A stretch of DNA of 64,000 nt, taken from positions 1 to 64,000 of the forward strand of contig NZ_BSNS01000001.1 of NCBI RefSeq assembly GCF_030160115.1, in the 5' to 3' direction. This DNA is from Devosia nitrariae (GTDB lineage Bacteria > Pseudomonadota > Alphaproteobacteria > Rhizobiales > Devosiaceae). Below the pieces are notes generated by a model. That model saw nothing but the letters and a program-made list of their open reading frames with translations. It ran no database searches and was not told the DNA's origin. Numbering within the stretch: the stretch's first letter is position 1; the number at the start of each line of letters is the position of its first letter. The position numbers and the translations under genes were made by a program. Below, in pieces: positions 33,747-41,605 of the stretch.

Positions 33747-34169
33747 CTAAAAACGCAGGATGTCGATGAAGCGTTGCAGCGTGTCGCCGAGCGCCTCGCG
33801 CTTCTTCTTCTTGAGATCGCCGAGCAACGCCTCTTCCAGCTCGCTCCAGTGCTCGGCCAGCGCGTTGCGGATGCGCACGCCTCGCTCGGTCAGCGCGAGG
33901 CCCGGCGTCAGCTCGGGCCCGACCGCCTGGCGGCGGATCAGGTCGCGTTCGAGAAGCCGTGAGATGCGTGTCTGCAGCTGGCCGTCCGCCTGGCCGAGCT
34001 CGGCTGCCAGATCGGTTTCGCTGGTGCCCGAGCGGGCGAGAACGAAGAGCACGGCATCGTCCCCCGGCTCCAGCCCTCGCTCGAGGACTGGTACCAGCAA
34101 GGCCTTGCGCGCCAATTGGCCGGCTTCGATCAGCCGGTAGATGGTGGATCGGGAGGAGGGGCGGGACAT
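33747..34169 (-). CDS. MarR-family winged-helix regulator
   Basis: The 140-residue protein shows the MarR layout: N-terminal dimer helix (YRLIEAGQLARKALLVPVLERGLEPGDDAVLFVLAR), helix-turn-helix (SETDLAAELGQADGQLQTRISRLLERDLI), wing (PELTPGLALTERG) and C-terminal helices (LLGDLKKKKREALGDTLQRFIDIL). The start at 34169 (MSRPSSRSTIYR) has GGAGG-like sequence ahead of it. It is divergent from the creatininase-LysR-NicO genes; the target is unknown. Confidence 0.82.
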   Translation of the reverse strand: MSRPSSRSTIYRLIEAGQLARKALLVPVLERGLEPGDDAVLFVLARSGTSETDLAAELGQADGQLQTRISRLLERDLIRRQAVGPELTPGLALTERGVRIRNALAEHWSELEEALLGDLKKKKREALGDTLQRFIDILRF

Positions 34170-34315
34170 AGGCGGGAAAATAGGCCGAACTCCTGGCTCG
34201 CGTCGATGGTCCCGGTATCCTAGCGTTAATCGTGGACGCACCAAGACCCGTCATTGTTCACTTTACGCGTATGAGTTATGCGTTTGCCAAAGGTGCAAAA
34301 GTCGAAGGAGCGCGC

Positions 34316-35113
34316 GTGGCCACGCTGTTCGCCGAGCAACTGACCGCCACGGAATTCGGCGCCTTCGTCGACGCCGCCACCATCGGAGTGCTGCCGGTCG
34401 CCGCCATCGAACCGCACGGACCGCACCTGCCGCTTTCGACCGACAGCGACATCGCGCGCGGGCATCTGACCGGGCTTGCGGACGTGGTGCGCGAGGATCT
34501 CGACGTGCTGGTGCTGCCCCTGCAGGCCATTGGGCACAGCATCGAGCATCAGGGGCAGAAGGGGCTTTTTTCCCATTCCGCCGAGACGCTGCTGACCGCC
34601 TGGGACGACGTCGTCGCGCCGTTCCGGCTGGCGGGCGGGCGCCGGCTGGTGATCGTTTCGAGCCATGGCGGAAATTCGGAAGTGGCAGCGCTCCTGGCAA
34701 CGCGCCTGCGCGCCCAATACGGTATGCTCGCGGTTACCGCCGCCTGGCTGCGCTTCGGCCAGCCTGAGGGCCTGTTTGAACCCGACGAACTCGCCTACGG
34801 CATCCATGGCGGCGCCGTCGAGACATCGCTGATGCTGCACTACCGGCCCGAGGCGGTGCGGCGCGATCGTCTCGACGATTTCGCCTCGGCTGCGCGCGAA
34901 TGGGATGGCGAGAGTTTTCATCTCAAGGTCCATGGGCGCACCCGACCCGGATGGCTGACGCGCGACCTCAATGCGGCCGGCGCCGTGGGAGACGCGACGG
35001 CGGCCAGTGCCGAGAAGGGTGCTGCCAGTGCCCGCCATGCCCTGGCGCGGTTTGCCGAACTGCTGGAGGACGTCACCGCCTTCGATCTCAAGCGACTGGG
35101 AGATGCCCCATGA
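34316..35113 (+). CDS. Creatininase-family amidohydrolase
   Basis: The 265-residue protein has the metal-binding motif PVAAIEPHGPHLPLSTDSDIA and the second site RRLVIVSSHGGNSEV, with GIHGGAVETSLML near the C-terminus: the pattern of creatininase, MftE and FAPy-deformylase-like metal hydrolases. The substrate is a cyclic or formyl amide but cannot be specified. GTG 34316 was chosen because AAGGAG stands six bases upstream and the family N-terminus fits; the frame runs open to 34232. Its stop overlaps the start of a LysR gene (ATGA), which probably belongs to the same unit. Confidence 0.85.
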   Translation: MATLFAEQLTATEFGAFVDAATIGVLPVAAIEPHGPHLPLSTDSDIARGHLTGLADVVREDLDVLVLPLQAIGHSIEHQGQKGLFSHSAETLLTAWDDVVAPFRLAGGRRLVIVSSHGGNSEVAALLATRLRAQYGMLAVTAAWLRFGQPEGLFEPDELAYGIHGGAVETSLMLHYRPEAVRRDRLDDFASAAREWDGESFHLKVHGRTRPGWLTRDLNAAGAVGDATAASAEKGAASARHALARFAELLEDVTAFDLKRLGDAP

Positions 35114-36009
35114 GCCAGGACCTCGGGCGCATCCGCGCTTTCGTGCAGGTGTTCGATGCCGGCGGCTTTTCCGCCGCGGCGCGCCAGCACGGGCGCTCCA
35201 AGGCACTGCTCAGCAAGTATGTGACCGATCTCGAGGATTATCTCGGCGTGCGGTTGATGAACCGCACCACACGCAAGCTCAGCCTCACCGAGGCGGGGGA
35301 GGCCTATTACCGCGAGGCGAGCGCGATTCTTGCCCAGCTCGACGACCTCGACGCCAGCATCGCCGACCAGACCTCCGAGCCGCGCGGGCTTTTGCGGGTC
35401 TCGGCGCCGCGTAACTATGGCGAGGACACGCTCGCCCCGGCGATCTTCGCCTATCTCAAGAGATACCCCAAGGTCAGCCTGGACCTCAGGCTCGAGGACC
35501 GCTACGTCGACCTCGTCGAGGAGGGGGTCGACGTGGCACTGCGCATCAGCACGCTGGCCGATTCCTCACTGATCGCCCGCAAGATCGCCGACATGCACCT
35601 GGTGATCGGCGGCGCGCCCGAGCTGATCAAGACCGTTGGCCGGCCCGAGCACCCCGAGGCGCTGCGCAACCTGCCGTGCATCGTCGACACCAACATGCAG
35701 GGACAGGCCAATTGGCGGTTCGTCGAGGACGGCAAGACCATCTCCATCCCGGTGACGGGCCAGGTGCGGGTCAACTCTCCGTTAGCGGCACGCTCGGCCG
35801 CCATTGCCGGCCTTGGCTTTGCCGCATTGCCGTCCTACCTCGCCGACCCTGTGGTCGCCGCCGGTGCGCTGGTGCCGGTGCTGACCGAGTTCGTGCCTAC
35901 GGGGCAAACGCTGCAGGCGGTCTATCCGCACCGGCGGCACCTCGCCGGCAAGGTGCGTGCGCTGATCGACCACCTGGTCGCCTGGTTCGGTACGCATCCC
36001 GCAAGCTGA
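35110..36009 (+). CDS. LysR-family transcriptional regulator
   Basis: The 299-residue protein has the N-terminal LysR helix-turn-helix (about 1-60, GRIRAFVQVFDAGGFSAAARQHGRSKALLSKYVTDLEDYLGVRLMNRTTR) and the substrate-binding domain (about 88-295, GLLRVSAPRNYGEDTLAPAIFAYLKRYPKVSL, GVDVALRISTLADSSLIARKI). It belongs to the CrgA/AaeR-like branch. Its ATG overlaps the stop of the creatininase gene, unlike the usual divergent layout, so it may be coexpressed with that enzyme. Confidence 0.92.
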   Translation: MSQDLGRIRAFVQVFDAGGFSAAARQHGRSKALLSKYVTDLEDYLGVRLMNRTTRKLSLTEAGEAYYREASAILAQLDDLDASIADQTSEPRGLLRVSAPRNYGEDTLAPAIFAYLKRYPKVSLDLRLEDRYVDLVEEGVDVALRISTLADSSLIARKIADMHLVIGGAPELIKTVGRPEHPEALRNLPCIVDTNMQGQANWRFVEDGKTISIPVTGQVRVNSPLAARSAAIAGLGFAALPSYLADPVVAAGALVPVLTEFVPTGQTLQAVYPHRRHLAGKVRALIDHLVAWFGTHPAS

Positions 36010-36037
36010 GGTCCCTCGCAGTGCATCCCGATAGTCC

Positions 36038-37672
36038 ATGCTGACGCTGCGGCACGCCATCTTCACGATGCTTGCCGGCATCGTCATGCTGCTCGCCTTT
36101 GTGGAGGCTGCGCAGGCGCACCCGCACATCTTCATAGACGCGAAGGTCACCGTCACTTTCGACGACCAGGGCGCGGTGGCGCAGCTGCATCACGAATGGA
36201 CGTTCGATGCCGCTTTCTCCTCCTGGCAGGTGCAGGGGCTCGACACCGACGGCGACGGGGTGACCAGCAGCGCCGAGCTGCAGGAACTGGCCGACGAGAA
36301 CATGGTGGGGCTCGCCGAGTACGGCTTTTATACCTATGCCGGCGTCGACGGCCGGGAGCTCTCCTTCGAGCCGGTCGGCGACCAGGTGATGACGCATGAG
36401 GACGGGCTGACGACGCTAGCGTACAGCATCCGTCCGACCGAAAGCGTGCCTGTCGGGCAGCTCGAGCTGGCGGTCAACGATCCCGAATACTATGTGGCGA
36501 TCACCTTTGCCGACCGCTCAACAGTGACGCTCGCGAACGCGCCGGACGCGTGCGGGCTCGAACTGGTACCGCCGACGCCCATGTCCCCCGAGATCGAGGA
36601 GCAGCTCTTCTCCATCGGTCCCGACGTGGTGGAGCTGCCGCCGGAATTGGCCGCGGCCGTGCGCGGCACCCAGGGCAAGATCGTCGTTTCCTGCACCGGC
36701 GCCACTCCGGCGACGGCACTCGATGCGGTCAATACCGTGGCCCAGTCGCGCCCGGCGCCGTTCGGCGGACCGCCGCCCGAGCCGGGGCTCAACCTGCCGC
36801 GCACCGGGTTCTTCGGCTGGCTGCAGCAGCAGCAGCGCGATTTCTATATGGCGATGACCGGGGCGCTGGCGGCGTTCCGCACCGATTTCAACGCCTTCTG
36901 GATCCTCGGCGGCCTCAGCTTCCTCTACGGCGTCTTCCATGCGGCGGGGCCCGGGCATGGCAAGGTGGTTATCTCCTCCTATGTGCTGGCCAACGAGATG
37001 CAGGCACGGCGGGGCATTGCGCTGAGCTTCATTACGGCGCTGATCCAGTCCGTCGTGGCGATTGCCTTCGTGCTGATCGCGGCCGGGATCCTCGGCATGA
37101 CGAGCCTCGCCATGGGCGATGCGGCGCATTGGGTGGGTGTCGTCGCCTATGCGCTGATGGCGGCGCTGGGCCTGTGGCTGGTGGCGCGCAAGGTGTTCGG
37201 CTGGGGCCATCACCACCATGAGGCGCCGGACCTCAAGGCGAAGGCGCACGCGCATCTGCACGAGGGAGAGGGGCACGATCATCACGATCACCAACACCAT
37301 CACCACGACGAGGCGGAGCACGCCCACCACCATGTGGTGACGCCGGATGTGGCCACCCGAAGCTGGAAAGAGCAGCTGGGCGTGGTGCTGGCGGTGGGCC
37401 TGCGGCCCTGTTCCGGCGCGCTTGTGGTGCTGGTCTTCGCGCTGTCGCAGGGCGTGCTGCTGGCGGGTATCCTGGCGACGCTGCTGATGGGGCTGGGGAC
37501 GGGGATCACCGTGGCGGTGCTGGCGACGCTCGCGGTGTTCGCCAAGGATATCGCCAGGCGGATCGGCGGCACCGATACTGGCCTTGCGCGCAGCATCGTC
37601 TGGTGGGTGGAACTGGCGGGCGCGGTGCTGGTGCTGCTGTTCGGGTTGATGCTGCTTCTGGCGTCGCTTTAG
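36038..37672 (+). CDS. DUF1007-NicO fusion, nickel/cobalt exporter
   Basis: The 544-residue protein joins two parts normally encoded by adjacent genes. Residues about 1-220 are an exported DUF1007 domain (signal peptide ending AQAHPHIFIDAKVTVTFD, with LDTDGDGVTSSAEL). Residues about 260-544 are a NicO/RcnA transporter with HAAGPGHGKVVISSY, a His-rich cytoplasmic or periplasmic loop (about 390-440, such as HHDHQHHHHDEAEHAHHH) and GLRPCSGALVVLVFALSQG. RcnA-type proteins export Ni/Co; the His loop is typical. Internal frame is continuous. It follows the LysR gene by 28 bases, perhaps in one operon. Direction of transport and metal are inferred. Confidence 0.88.
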   Translation: MLTLRHAIFTMLAGIVMLLAFVEAAQAHPHIFIDAKVTVTFDDQGAVAQLHHEWTFDAAFSSWQVQGLDTDGDGVTSSAELQELADENMVGLAEYGFYTYAGVDGRELSFEPVGDQVMTHEDGLTTLAYSIRPTESVPVGQLELAVNDPEYYVAITFADRSTVTLANAPDACGLELVPPTPMSPEIEEQLFSIGPDVVELPPELAAAVRGTQGKIVVSCTGATPATALDAVNTVAQSRPAPFGGPPPEPGLNLPRTGFFGWLQQQQRDFYMAMTGALAAFRTDFNAFWILGGLSFLYGVFHAAGPGHGKVVISSYVLANEMQARRGIALSFITALIQSVVAIAFVLIAAGILGMTSLAMGDAAHWVGVVAYALMAALGLWLVARKVFGWGHHHHEAPDLKAKAHAHLHEGEGHDHHDHQHHHHDEAEHAHHHVVTPDVATRSWKEQLGVVLAVGLRPCSGALVVLVFALSQGVLLAGILATLLMGLGTGITVAVLATLAVFAKDIARRIGGTDTGLARSIVWWVELAGAVLVLLFGLMLLLASL

Positions 37673-37697
37673 GGCCTGTGCGGTGGCACAATCTGCC

Positions 37698-37893
37698 ACC
37701 AACCACCGGCTGTCATCCTCGCGCAGGCGAGGACCCAGCTCTGAACACCTCAGCGGGCACGGAAAGAGCGGTCGGGCAGGATGCCCCTTCCTTCCCTCAA
37801 GGGGAAAGTAGTGCTCGCTACCAACACCTTGCGGCTGTTGGGAAATCTCGGGATGGGCCCTCGCCTGCGCGAGGGTGACATCCGGTGGGTGGG
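37698..37893. repeat. Pair of GATGACA-type palindromic repeats
   Basis: The 394-base gap before hemH contains two related elements in facing order: 37698-37760 (CTGTCATCCTCGCGCAGGCG, then AGGACCCAGC) and 37821-37893 (ACACCTTGCGGCTGT, then GGCCCTCGCCTGCGCGAGGG and TGACATCCGG). The first matches 48463-48540, the second 48591-48666. The rest of the gap is AT-richer and carries CTCACTATTC, the inverse of the heptamers after hemH. Confidence 0.72.
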
Positions 37894-38066
37894 GCGGCGA
37901 TGGTGATGGAGCCGATCCGCCCGAGAACCAAAGCCGTGACGAGCGCTACTCACTATTCACGACCAGCTAATCGCTCACCGCTCACCCCCGATCCGCGACC
38001 CAACGCCGCCTTGCGGCGTAGTCGCGCTCGGCTATGGTGCGCCGACTGCAAAGAGACCGAAACACC

Positions 38067-39086
38067 ATGTCCGTGCCCGCCGACCATCCCAAGACCGCGC
38101 CCGAGAAGATCGGGGTGCTGCTGCTCAATCTCGGCACGCCGGATGCGACCGACTATTGGAGCGTGCGGCGCTACCTCAAGGAGTTCCTCTCGGACCCCAG
38201 GGTGATCGAGACGCCGAAATGGCTGTGGTGGCCGATCCTCAACCTGGTCATCCTGTCGTTCCGGCCGCAGAAGAGCGGGCACGCCTACGAGCAGATCTGG
38301 GACAAGCGGACCAATGAGAGCCCGCTGCGGGTGATCACCCGGGCGCAGAGCGAGAAGCTCGCTGAGCGTCTCAGCGGCATGGACAACATCGTCGTCGACT
38401 GGGCCATGCGCTACGGCACCCCGTCGACGAAGAGCGTGCTGGAAAAGATGCAGGCGGCCGGCTGCCGCAAGATCCTGCTGGCGCCGCTCTATCCGCAATA
38501 TTCGGCAACGACCACGGCGACGGCCAACGACAAGGCGTTCGATGCCCTCAAGGACATGCGCTGGCAGCCAGCCGTGCGCACGCTCCCGGCCTATTTCGAT
38601 AGCCCGACTTATGTGAAGACCCTGGCTGAAAGCATCCGCCAGGGCGTCGAGGGCCTCGATTTCGAACCGGACGTGGTGCTGACCAGCTACCACGGCATGC
38701 CGGTCGAGTACTACGAGAAGGGCGACCCCTATTACGACCAGTGCCTGGAGACGACGCGGCTGGTGCGCGAATATCTCGGTTGGCCCGAGGACAAGCTGAT
38801 GGTGACCTTCCAGAGCCGCTTCGGCCGGGCCGAATGGCTGAAGCCCTATACGGCCGAGACGCTGGAAGAGCTGCCGAAGCAAGGCAAGACAAAGATCGCC
38901 ATCCTGGCGCCGGCCTTCTCGGCCGACTGCATCGAGACGCTGGAAGAGATCGCCATCACCGGCCGGGAGAGTTTCCTCGAAGCCGGGGGCGAACAGTTCG
39001 CCTATATCCCGTGCCTCAATGATAGCGAGGCGGGGATGGATATGCTCGAGGCGGTGGTGCGGCGGGAGCTGGCGGGGTGGATTTGA
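38067..39086 (+). CDS. hemH: Ferrochelatase
   Basis: The 339-residue protein has the ferrochelatase marks KIGVLLLNLGTPDATDYWSVRRYLKEFLSDPRVIE, the metal-binding His in LTSYHGMPVEYYEKGDPYYDQC, FQSRFGRAEWLKPYT and the acidic TLEEIAITGRESFLEAGGEQF. It inserts Fe2+ into protoporphyrin IX, the last step of haem synthesis, at the inner membrane. ATG 38067 was taken; the frame starts 11 codons earlier without support. It stands alone, with repeats on both sides. Confidence 0.95.
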   Translation: MSVPADHPKTAPEKIGVLLLNLGTPDATDYWSVRRYLKEFLSDPRVIETPKWLWWPILNLVILSFRPQKSGHAYEQIWDKRTNESPLRVITRAQSEKLAERLSGMDNIVVDWAMRYGTPSTKSVLEKMQAAGCRKILLAPLYPQYSATTTATANDKAFDALKDMRWQPAVRTLPAYFDSPTYVKTLAESIRQGVEGLDFEPDVVLTSYHGMPVEYYEKGDPYYDQCLETTRLVREYLGWPEDKLMVTFQSRFGRAEWLKPYTAETLEELPKQGKTKIAILAPAFSADCIETLEEIAITGRESFLEAGGEQFAYIPCLNDSEAGMDMLEAVVRRELAGWI

Positions 39087-39095
39087 GGGGGTAGA

Positions 39096-39116
39096 GAATA
39101 GCGAATAGCGAATAGC
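39096..39116. repeat. Three tandem GAATAGC heptamers
   Basis: GAATAGC occurs three times head to tail directly after hemH (39096-39102, 39103-39109, 39110-39116). A related inverse, CTCACTATTC, lies before hemH at about 37949-37958. It is simple sequence, possibly length-variable. Confidence 0.6.
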
Positions 39117-39151
39117 GCTCATCACCGCTCCGGCTCTTGCACCCATCCACA

Positions 39152-39232
39152 CCCACCCCCGATTGTCACCCTCACGCAGGCGAGGGCCCATCCTGAGATT
39201 TCTCAACAGCCGCAAGGTGTTGGTGAAGGGCA
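39152..39232. repeat. GATGACA-type palindromic repeat with CTTGCGG tail
   Basis: This copy reads ATTGTCACCCTCACGCAGGC, AGGGCCCATCCTGAGA and CAGCCGCAAGGTGTTGG, the reverse complement order of 37821-37893. Together the two copies face each other across hemH. Confidence 0.7.
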
Positions 39233-39320
39233 GGGCGGCGCAATGCCGCTCTTTCCGTGCGCGTCGAGGATTTCAGGGCTGGCGCAAAACGCACCTGACC
39301 TTGTGTAGCGTGCCGCATCG

Positions 39321-39486
39321 CGTCACCCCCTCCCGGCCTCCCCCATCAAGGGGGAGGTGGCCTTCGCGCGATTGGCGATGTCGCGCCACGCCCGCCGGAT
39401 TTGGGCGCATGGTGTTCATGGCACAATCTCGCCGATTACTCGGAACCGGCACCTCCCCCCTTGTGGGGGAGGTCGGGAGGGGGGTG
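39321..39486. repeat. Two CCTCCCCC palindromes in opposite order
   Basis: Copies at 39321-39360 (CCTCCCCCATCAAGGGGGAG) and 39449-39486 (CCTCCCCCCTTGTGGGGGAG) carry outer CACCCCCTCCCGG/CCGGGAGGGGGTG arms on opposite sides, so the 166-base block is itself roughly palindromic. The rest of the gap from 39087 to 39533 shows no gene. Confidence 0.65.
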
Positions 39487-39533
39487 CTCGGAGCCCTGGG
39501 CGGCGGCGCGGCGGAAGTTTCCCGCAGTACAGC

Positions 39534-39905
39534 CTACCTGAAAATCCCATAAGGGAGCGGGTCGAACGGCACGACGTGCGGAGTGACGTTGACCTTGGCG
39601 GGGGAGCCGACCAGGTAGCTGGCATCGACCCAGCCCCCGGCGGCGGCGATATAGCACCAGCTCTCGCCGCCCCAATCGGCATAGCGGCGGCCGAACTCGT
39701 CCTCGCGGGAGGGCGTGGTGCAGCGCTCGAGCGGGTAGCGCTCGCCGTCGACCAAGTGCGCGATGGCCGGATAGTCCCGGCCCGGGCCGGCGTGCACGGT
39801 CGCATTGCCGGAGGCGCGCGCGGTCGGCTCGGCAAGCGCCGGGCCTGCGAGAATGGCCGCAGCGAGAGTGGCGATAACGACGATGGCGGAGCGGGTCCTA
39901 CGCAC
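39534..39905 (-). CDS. Secreted single-SH3-domain protein
   Basis: The 123-residue protein has a signal peptide (VRRTRSAIVVIATLAAAILA, cleavage near ALA) and one SH3 domain: ARASGNATVHAGPGRDYPAIAHLVDGERYPLERC, then GESWCYIAAAGGWVDASYLVG. The paired Cys resemble those of the other SH3 proteins in the window. GTG 39905 was chosen because the signal peptide starts there with GGAG upstream; the open frame to 40016 is basic and Pro-rich and looks non-coding. Likely periplasmic, peptidoglycan-binding. Confidence 0.78.
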   Translation of the reverse strand: MRRTRSAIVVIATLAAAILAGPALAEPTARASGNATVHAGPGRDYPAIAHLVDGERYPLERCTTPSREDEFGRRYADWGGESWCYIAAAGGWVDASYLVGSPAKVNVTPHVVPFDPLPYGIFR

Positions 39906-40033
39906 GGCTTTGCAATCTCCAGTCCATGTCTTAGTGCGCGGAGGCGGTGGCGGTTTCAAGGCGACCGTGTGGGCGTACGGAGGCGCCCGGCGGGTGCGAC
40001 CGCCGGGCTCGATCAAGCCTTTGTCATTAGGCC

Positions 40034-40516
40034 CTACAGATTGACCTTCTCGTTGTCGCCGAGGTCCGGTCGGCGGTTGGTGGCAGCGGCGGCCATCATC
40101 TTGACCAGGGCGACGGGCCCGCCGGGGCTGTCCCAGTACTCGGCCTCCTCGGGCGTCACGGTGATCAGGCGGATGTCCGGATCATCGGCGCTCTGCCACG
40201 AGGCCTGGGCGAACGCGTTGAACAGGTCACGGATCTTGTCGCGGTCGTTGCTGACCCGCGCCGGGCCGCTGATGGTCAGGTAATCGTTGTGGCCCTTGTC
40301 GGCGAAGGCGAGGGTGACGTCATGGTCGCGCTCCGTCTGGTGCGCCTTGGCGCTCTCGGCGTTCGTCAGGAAATAGATGGCATGCTCGTCCCGCCGCACA
40401 TAGGCGGCCATCGGCCGGGCCCGGTGGCGCTGGCCGTCATGGGTGATGAACATGCAGATGGTGATGTCGTCGACAAGGTCCCAGACCTTGTCGTGCTCGT
40501 GGGTGAAATCGGACAT
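40034..40516 (-). CDS. Pyridoxamine 5'-phosphate oxidase-like general stress protein
   Basis: The 160-residue protein has the split-barrel flavin-binding fold of the general stress protein 26 group: DDITICMFITHDGQRHRARPMAAYVRRDEHAIYFLTNAESAKAHQTERDHDVTLAFAD and YLTISGPARVSNDRDKIRDLF. Members bind FMN or FAD; the reaction is unknown. ATG 40516 (MSDFTHEHDKVW) has GGAGAG upstream. It is the last gene before the AT-rich DUF262-HEPN island. Confidence 0.88.
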   Translation of the reverse strand: MSDFTHEHDKVWDLVDDITICMFITHDGQRHRARPMAAYVRRDEHAIYFLTNAESAKAHQTERDHDVTLAFADKGHNDYLTISGPARVSNDRDKIRDLFNAFAQASWQSADDPDIRLITVTPEEAEYWDSPGGPVALVKMMAAAATNRRPDLGDNEKVNL

Positions 40517-40901
40517 GGGGCTCTCCGGAGTTGGCGGTTGTCCGGAGAACGGGTGGGGGGAGGGGTGGTTGCGGGGGGGTGGGGATGTGATCGCGGTAAG
40601 CGGCAGATGGTTAGGGGACTATCACCAGCTCACAGGGTTGACAGCGGCGGACGCGGCTATATTCCACGGGTGTAACGGCAAAGCGGAAACCCTCAGTGGC
40701 CATAGGCTCAGCTTCCTAGCGGGTCAGGGTGAACTCGCGCACGGGTGCAGATAGTGAGGGTGGTGGTGTAGGCTGGCGTGATCGACGGGGCGTTGAATGT
40801 TCTTGATTGTTCGTTCTCGCCGGCGCACGGAAGGACTGCAGGGATACGCGGGCGGCATGCAACTTGTCCGCCGCTGTGTAGTGGAGCTCGACCCCAAGGT
40901 C
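40517..40901. other. Gene-free junction with a promoter-like TTGACA...TATATT
   Basis: No gene was found in these 385 bases. TTGACA (40638-40643) and TATATT (40658-40663) look like a strong promoter pair, as found before stable RNA genes, but the spacing is only 14 and nothing recognisable follows on the plus strand; the HEPN gene ends from the other side at 40902. This is the downstream edge of the AT-rich island. Confidence 0.4.
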
Positions 40902-41600
40902 CTATAGGCAAATCTTTTTAAATCTATCTACTATAGCCGCGTCAATTACTGTGCAAAGATCAGAGATGAAGCTTACATATTCCGCTAGCTGTAGTCGGGT
41001 CACATTAAGTGATACGCCTTGATGGGCAACCTCGTTCCTACGGTCCAATATTTCGTCGAGTTTTGTTCGAAGATATGTCTCGCTGTGAGTAAGTCCAGCC
41101 GCCGCCGCCTTGGTCGCTAGCTCCTTGAATGGTTCGTTAACGCCAAAACGCTTGAGCATCTTCGAAACGACCTCTGGTCTTGGGTTCGCCTCGGTTCTTG
41201 CGAAACCGTCTCCGACAAGCTCCCCCCGGGCGATGGCCCGTGCTACTCTTCGCAAGTCGCTATGTCTCGTACTTTTATTACCTTGTTTGTCTCGCATGAC
41301 CGCCTCTAATCCATCGAAATCATGAGCCAGGATAAACTCAGAACTCAGTGTGACTTTTTTGCTCGTGCCGCGCCTATTTTCAAGTTCCTGGACGACCTCG
41401 AGGAAAACATCTTTTAAGTAGGCCTCGAATGTTGCGGCCATCAGTACTACGGCGCCACCGCGCAACCCCTCGACCCCAATTCGTTGGTATGTCGTTTTCG
41501 GAGGATCGGGGAATGTCGACCTCTCAATCTTCAGCAGCCTTTCGGACCGCTTCAGATCGGTGCGAAGGTTCGCTAGTGCCTTCGTTCGTTTTCTGATCAT
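40902..41600 (-). CDS. HEPN nuclease-like protein, MAE_28990/MAE_18760 family
   Basis: The 232-residue, helix-rich protein ends in a HEPN domain with the RNase motif R-x4-H in DRRNEVAHQG (Arg188, His193), preceded by ETYLRTKLDEIL. The N-terminal part has VEGLRGGAVVLMAATFEAYLKDVFLEVVQEL, typical of this family. HEPN proteins of this kind are ribonucleases or ligand-binding partners in toxin-antitoxin and phage-defence modules. The start lies five bases after the DUF262 stop, with no clear Shine-Dalgarno sequence, so translation is probably by coupling. The gene is clearly poorer in G+C than its surroundings, a sign of transfer. It could be the toxic effector of the pair, which is inference. 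Confidence 0.82.
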   Translation of the reverse strand: MIRKRTKALANLRTDLKRSERLLKIERSTFPDPPKTTYQRIGVEGLRGGAVVLMAATFEAYLKDVFLEVVQELENRRGTSKKVTLSSEFILAHDFDGLEAVMRDKQGNKSTRHSDLRRVARAIARGELVGDGFARTEANPRPEVVSKMLKRFGVNEPFKELATKAAAAGLTHSETYLRTKLDEILDRRNEVAHQGVSLNVTRLQLAEYVSFISDLCTVIDAAIVDRFKKICL

Positions 41601-41605
41601 CAGTT

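Noticed and set aside
36010..36037. Cobalamin or metal riboswitch before the DUF1007-NicO gene
   Set aside because: Only 28 bases separate it from the LysR gene, too few for such a structure.
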